From assembly GCA_044370655.1 (NCBI GenBank), contig JBILVD010000031.1, positions 1 through 13,410 of the forward strand: DNA of 13,410 bases, in the 5' to 3' direction. Shown here in pieces: positions 13,113 to 13,410 of this stretch. A program made the position numbers and the translations under genes. How positions within the stretch are numbered: position 1 is the stretch's first letter; every line of letters starts with the position of its first letter. The notes under the pieces are model-generated. The model ran no database searches, was not told the origin of the DNA, and was given only the letters and a program-made list of their open reading frames with translations. The stretch is from CAZFPN01 sp044370655 (lineage in GTDB: Bacteria > Pseudomonadota > Alphaproteobacteria > Rickettsiales > Deianiraeaceae).

Positions 13113-13410
13113 ATGGCTTTAATAGAGGAAACGAAGGAAGGTAGGAAGGATGGAAGTTATACTAGACTCTTTGGAAATGAAGAGTTAGGGGCTTTAATTA
13201 GCAAAGTTCATGCTACCTCAATTAGAGCAGGAAATTCATTAGAAAGTATATTAAATTCCCATCTTCACATAATGAATGAAGAAGAATATGAAAATTTTAT
13301 AGAAAATAAATTAACTCCGCATTTAAAGGCAAAATTTGTCATTAATAAAAAATTGATGAAAAAGTTAACAAAATTCATAGAATGTGGTAAAGAACCTGAC
13401 TATTGTATTT
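13113..13410 (+). CDS. Partial hypothetical protein, possibly a type II restriction endonuclease
   Basis: An open frame of 99 codons from ATG 13113 runs off the right edge, 21 bases after nuoF. It starts MALIEETKEGRKDGSYTRLF and continues with ISKVHATSIRAGNSLESILN, a helical segment that recalls the N-terminal part of some type II restriction enzymes. It ends with FIECGKEPDYCI at the window end. Gly-x-Glu-Pro-Asp could be the PD of a PD-(D/E)xK nuclease site, with the x-Lys beyond the edge. This is an impression from pattern only. The open frame and A/G-rich start support a real gene, but its function stays open. Co-transcription with nuoF is possible, since no terminator is seen between them. 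Confidence 0.55.
   Translation, partial: MALIEETKEGRKDGSYTRLFGNEELGALISKVHATSIRAGNSLESILNSHLHIMNEEEYENFIENKLTPHLKAKFVINKKLMKKLTKFIECGKEPDYCI

Noticed and set aside
1..13410. tRNA, rRNA or riboswitch genes
   Set aside because: No GC-richer structured segment or recognisable conserved RNA sequence was seen in the non-coding stretches. A covariance-model search was not possible.

Overview
This is an AT-rich bacterial window on genetic code 11. The conserved genes (topA, ychF, nuoF) and a ProP-type osmolyte/H+ symporter suggest an alphaproteobacterium, most likely a member of the order Rickettsiales or a similar host-associated lineage. That assignment is inferred from protein resemblance and composition, not from a marker tree. 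None of the ten protein starts examined has a recognisable Shine-Dalgarno sequence in the usual position, and several have a good promoter only about 15-25 bases upstream.

Positions 1-472 hold the 5' end of an IS1-family insertion sequence on the minus strand, cut by the window edge. Positions 473-5196 form an accessory cassette. A Bcr/CflA-type drug efflux gene runs rightward and converges on a tightly overlapping leftward operon of three genes: a clavaminate-synthase/VioC/AsnO-like Fe(II)/2-oxoglutarate oxygenase, an MFS transporter and an ATP-grasp ligase. Positions 5197-5716 hold a decayed, internally deleted copy of the same IS in opposite orientation. About 36 bases of inverted homology continue from both IS ends into the cassette, and each arm carries a TTGACA box pointing inward.

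From 5717 the content is mostly housekeeping: a ProP-like symporter, then topA with a long Lys/Thr tail. A 740-base gene-poor gap follows. It contains a possible small membrane-protein remnant and a third IS1-like footprint (9916-10254), a 339-base internally deleted element with matching ends and a perfect 8-base target duplication. Next come ychF with its own promoter, a small TfoX-N-domain gene, nuoF of respiratory complex I, and the start of a gene that may encode a restriction endonuclease and runs off the right edge.

The region most worth attention is the 473-5196 cassette. An amino-acid-type hydroxylase, an amino-acid/dipeptide-type ligase and two transporters of different MFS families look like a minimal pathway that oxidises an amino acid, ligates it and exports the product (compare bacilysin, tabtoxin and dapdiamide). 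The IS-derived sequences at both borders suggest horizontal acquisition. The product is unknown.
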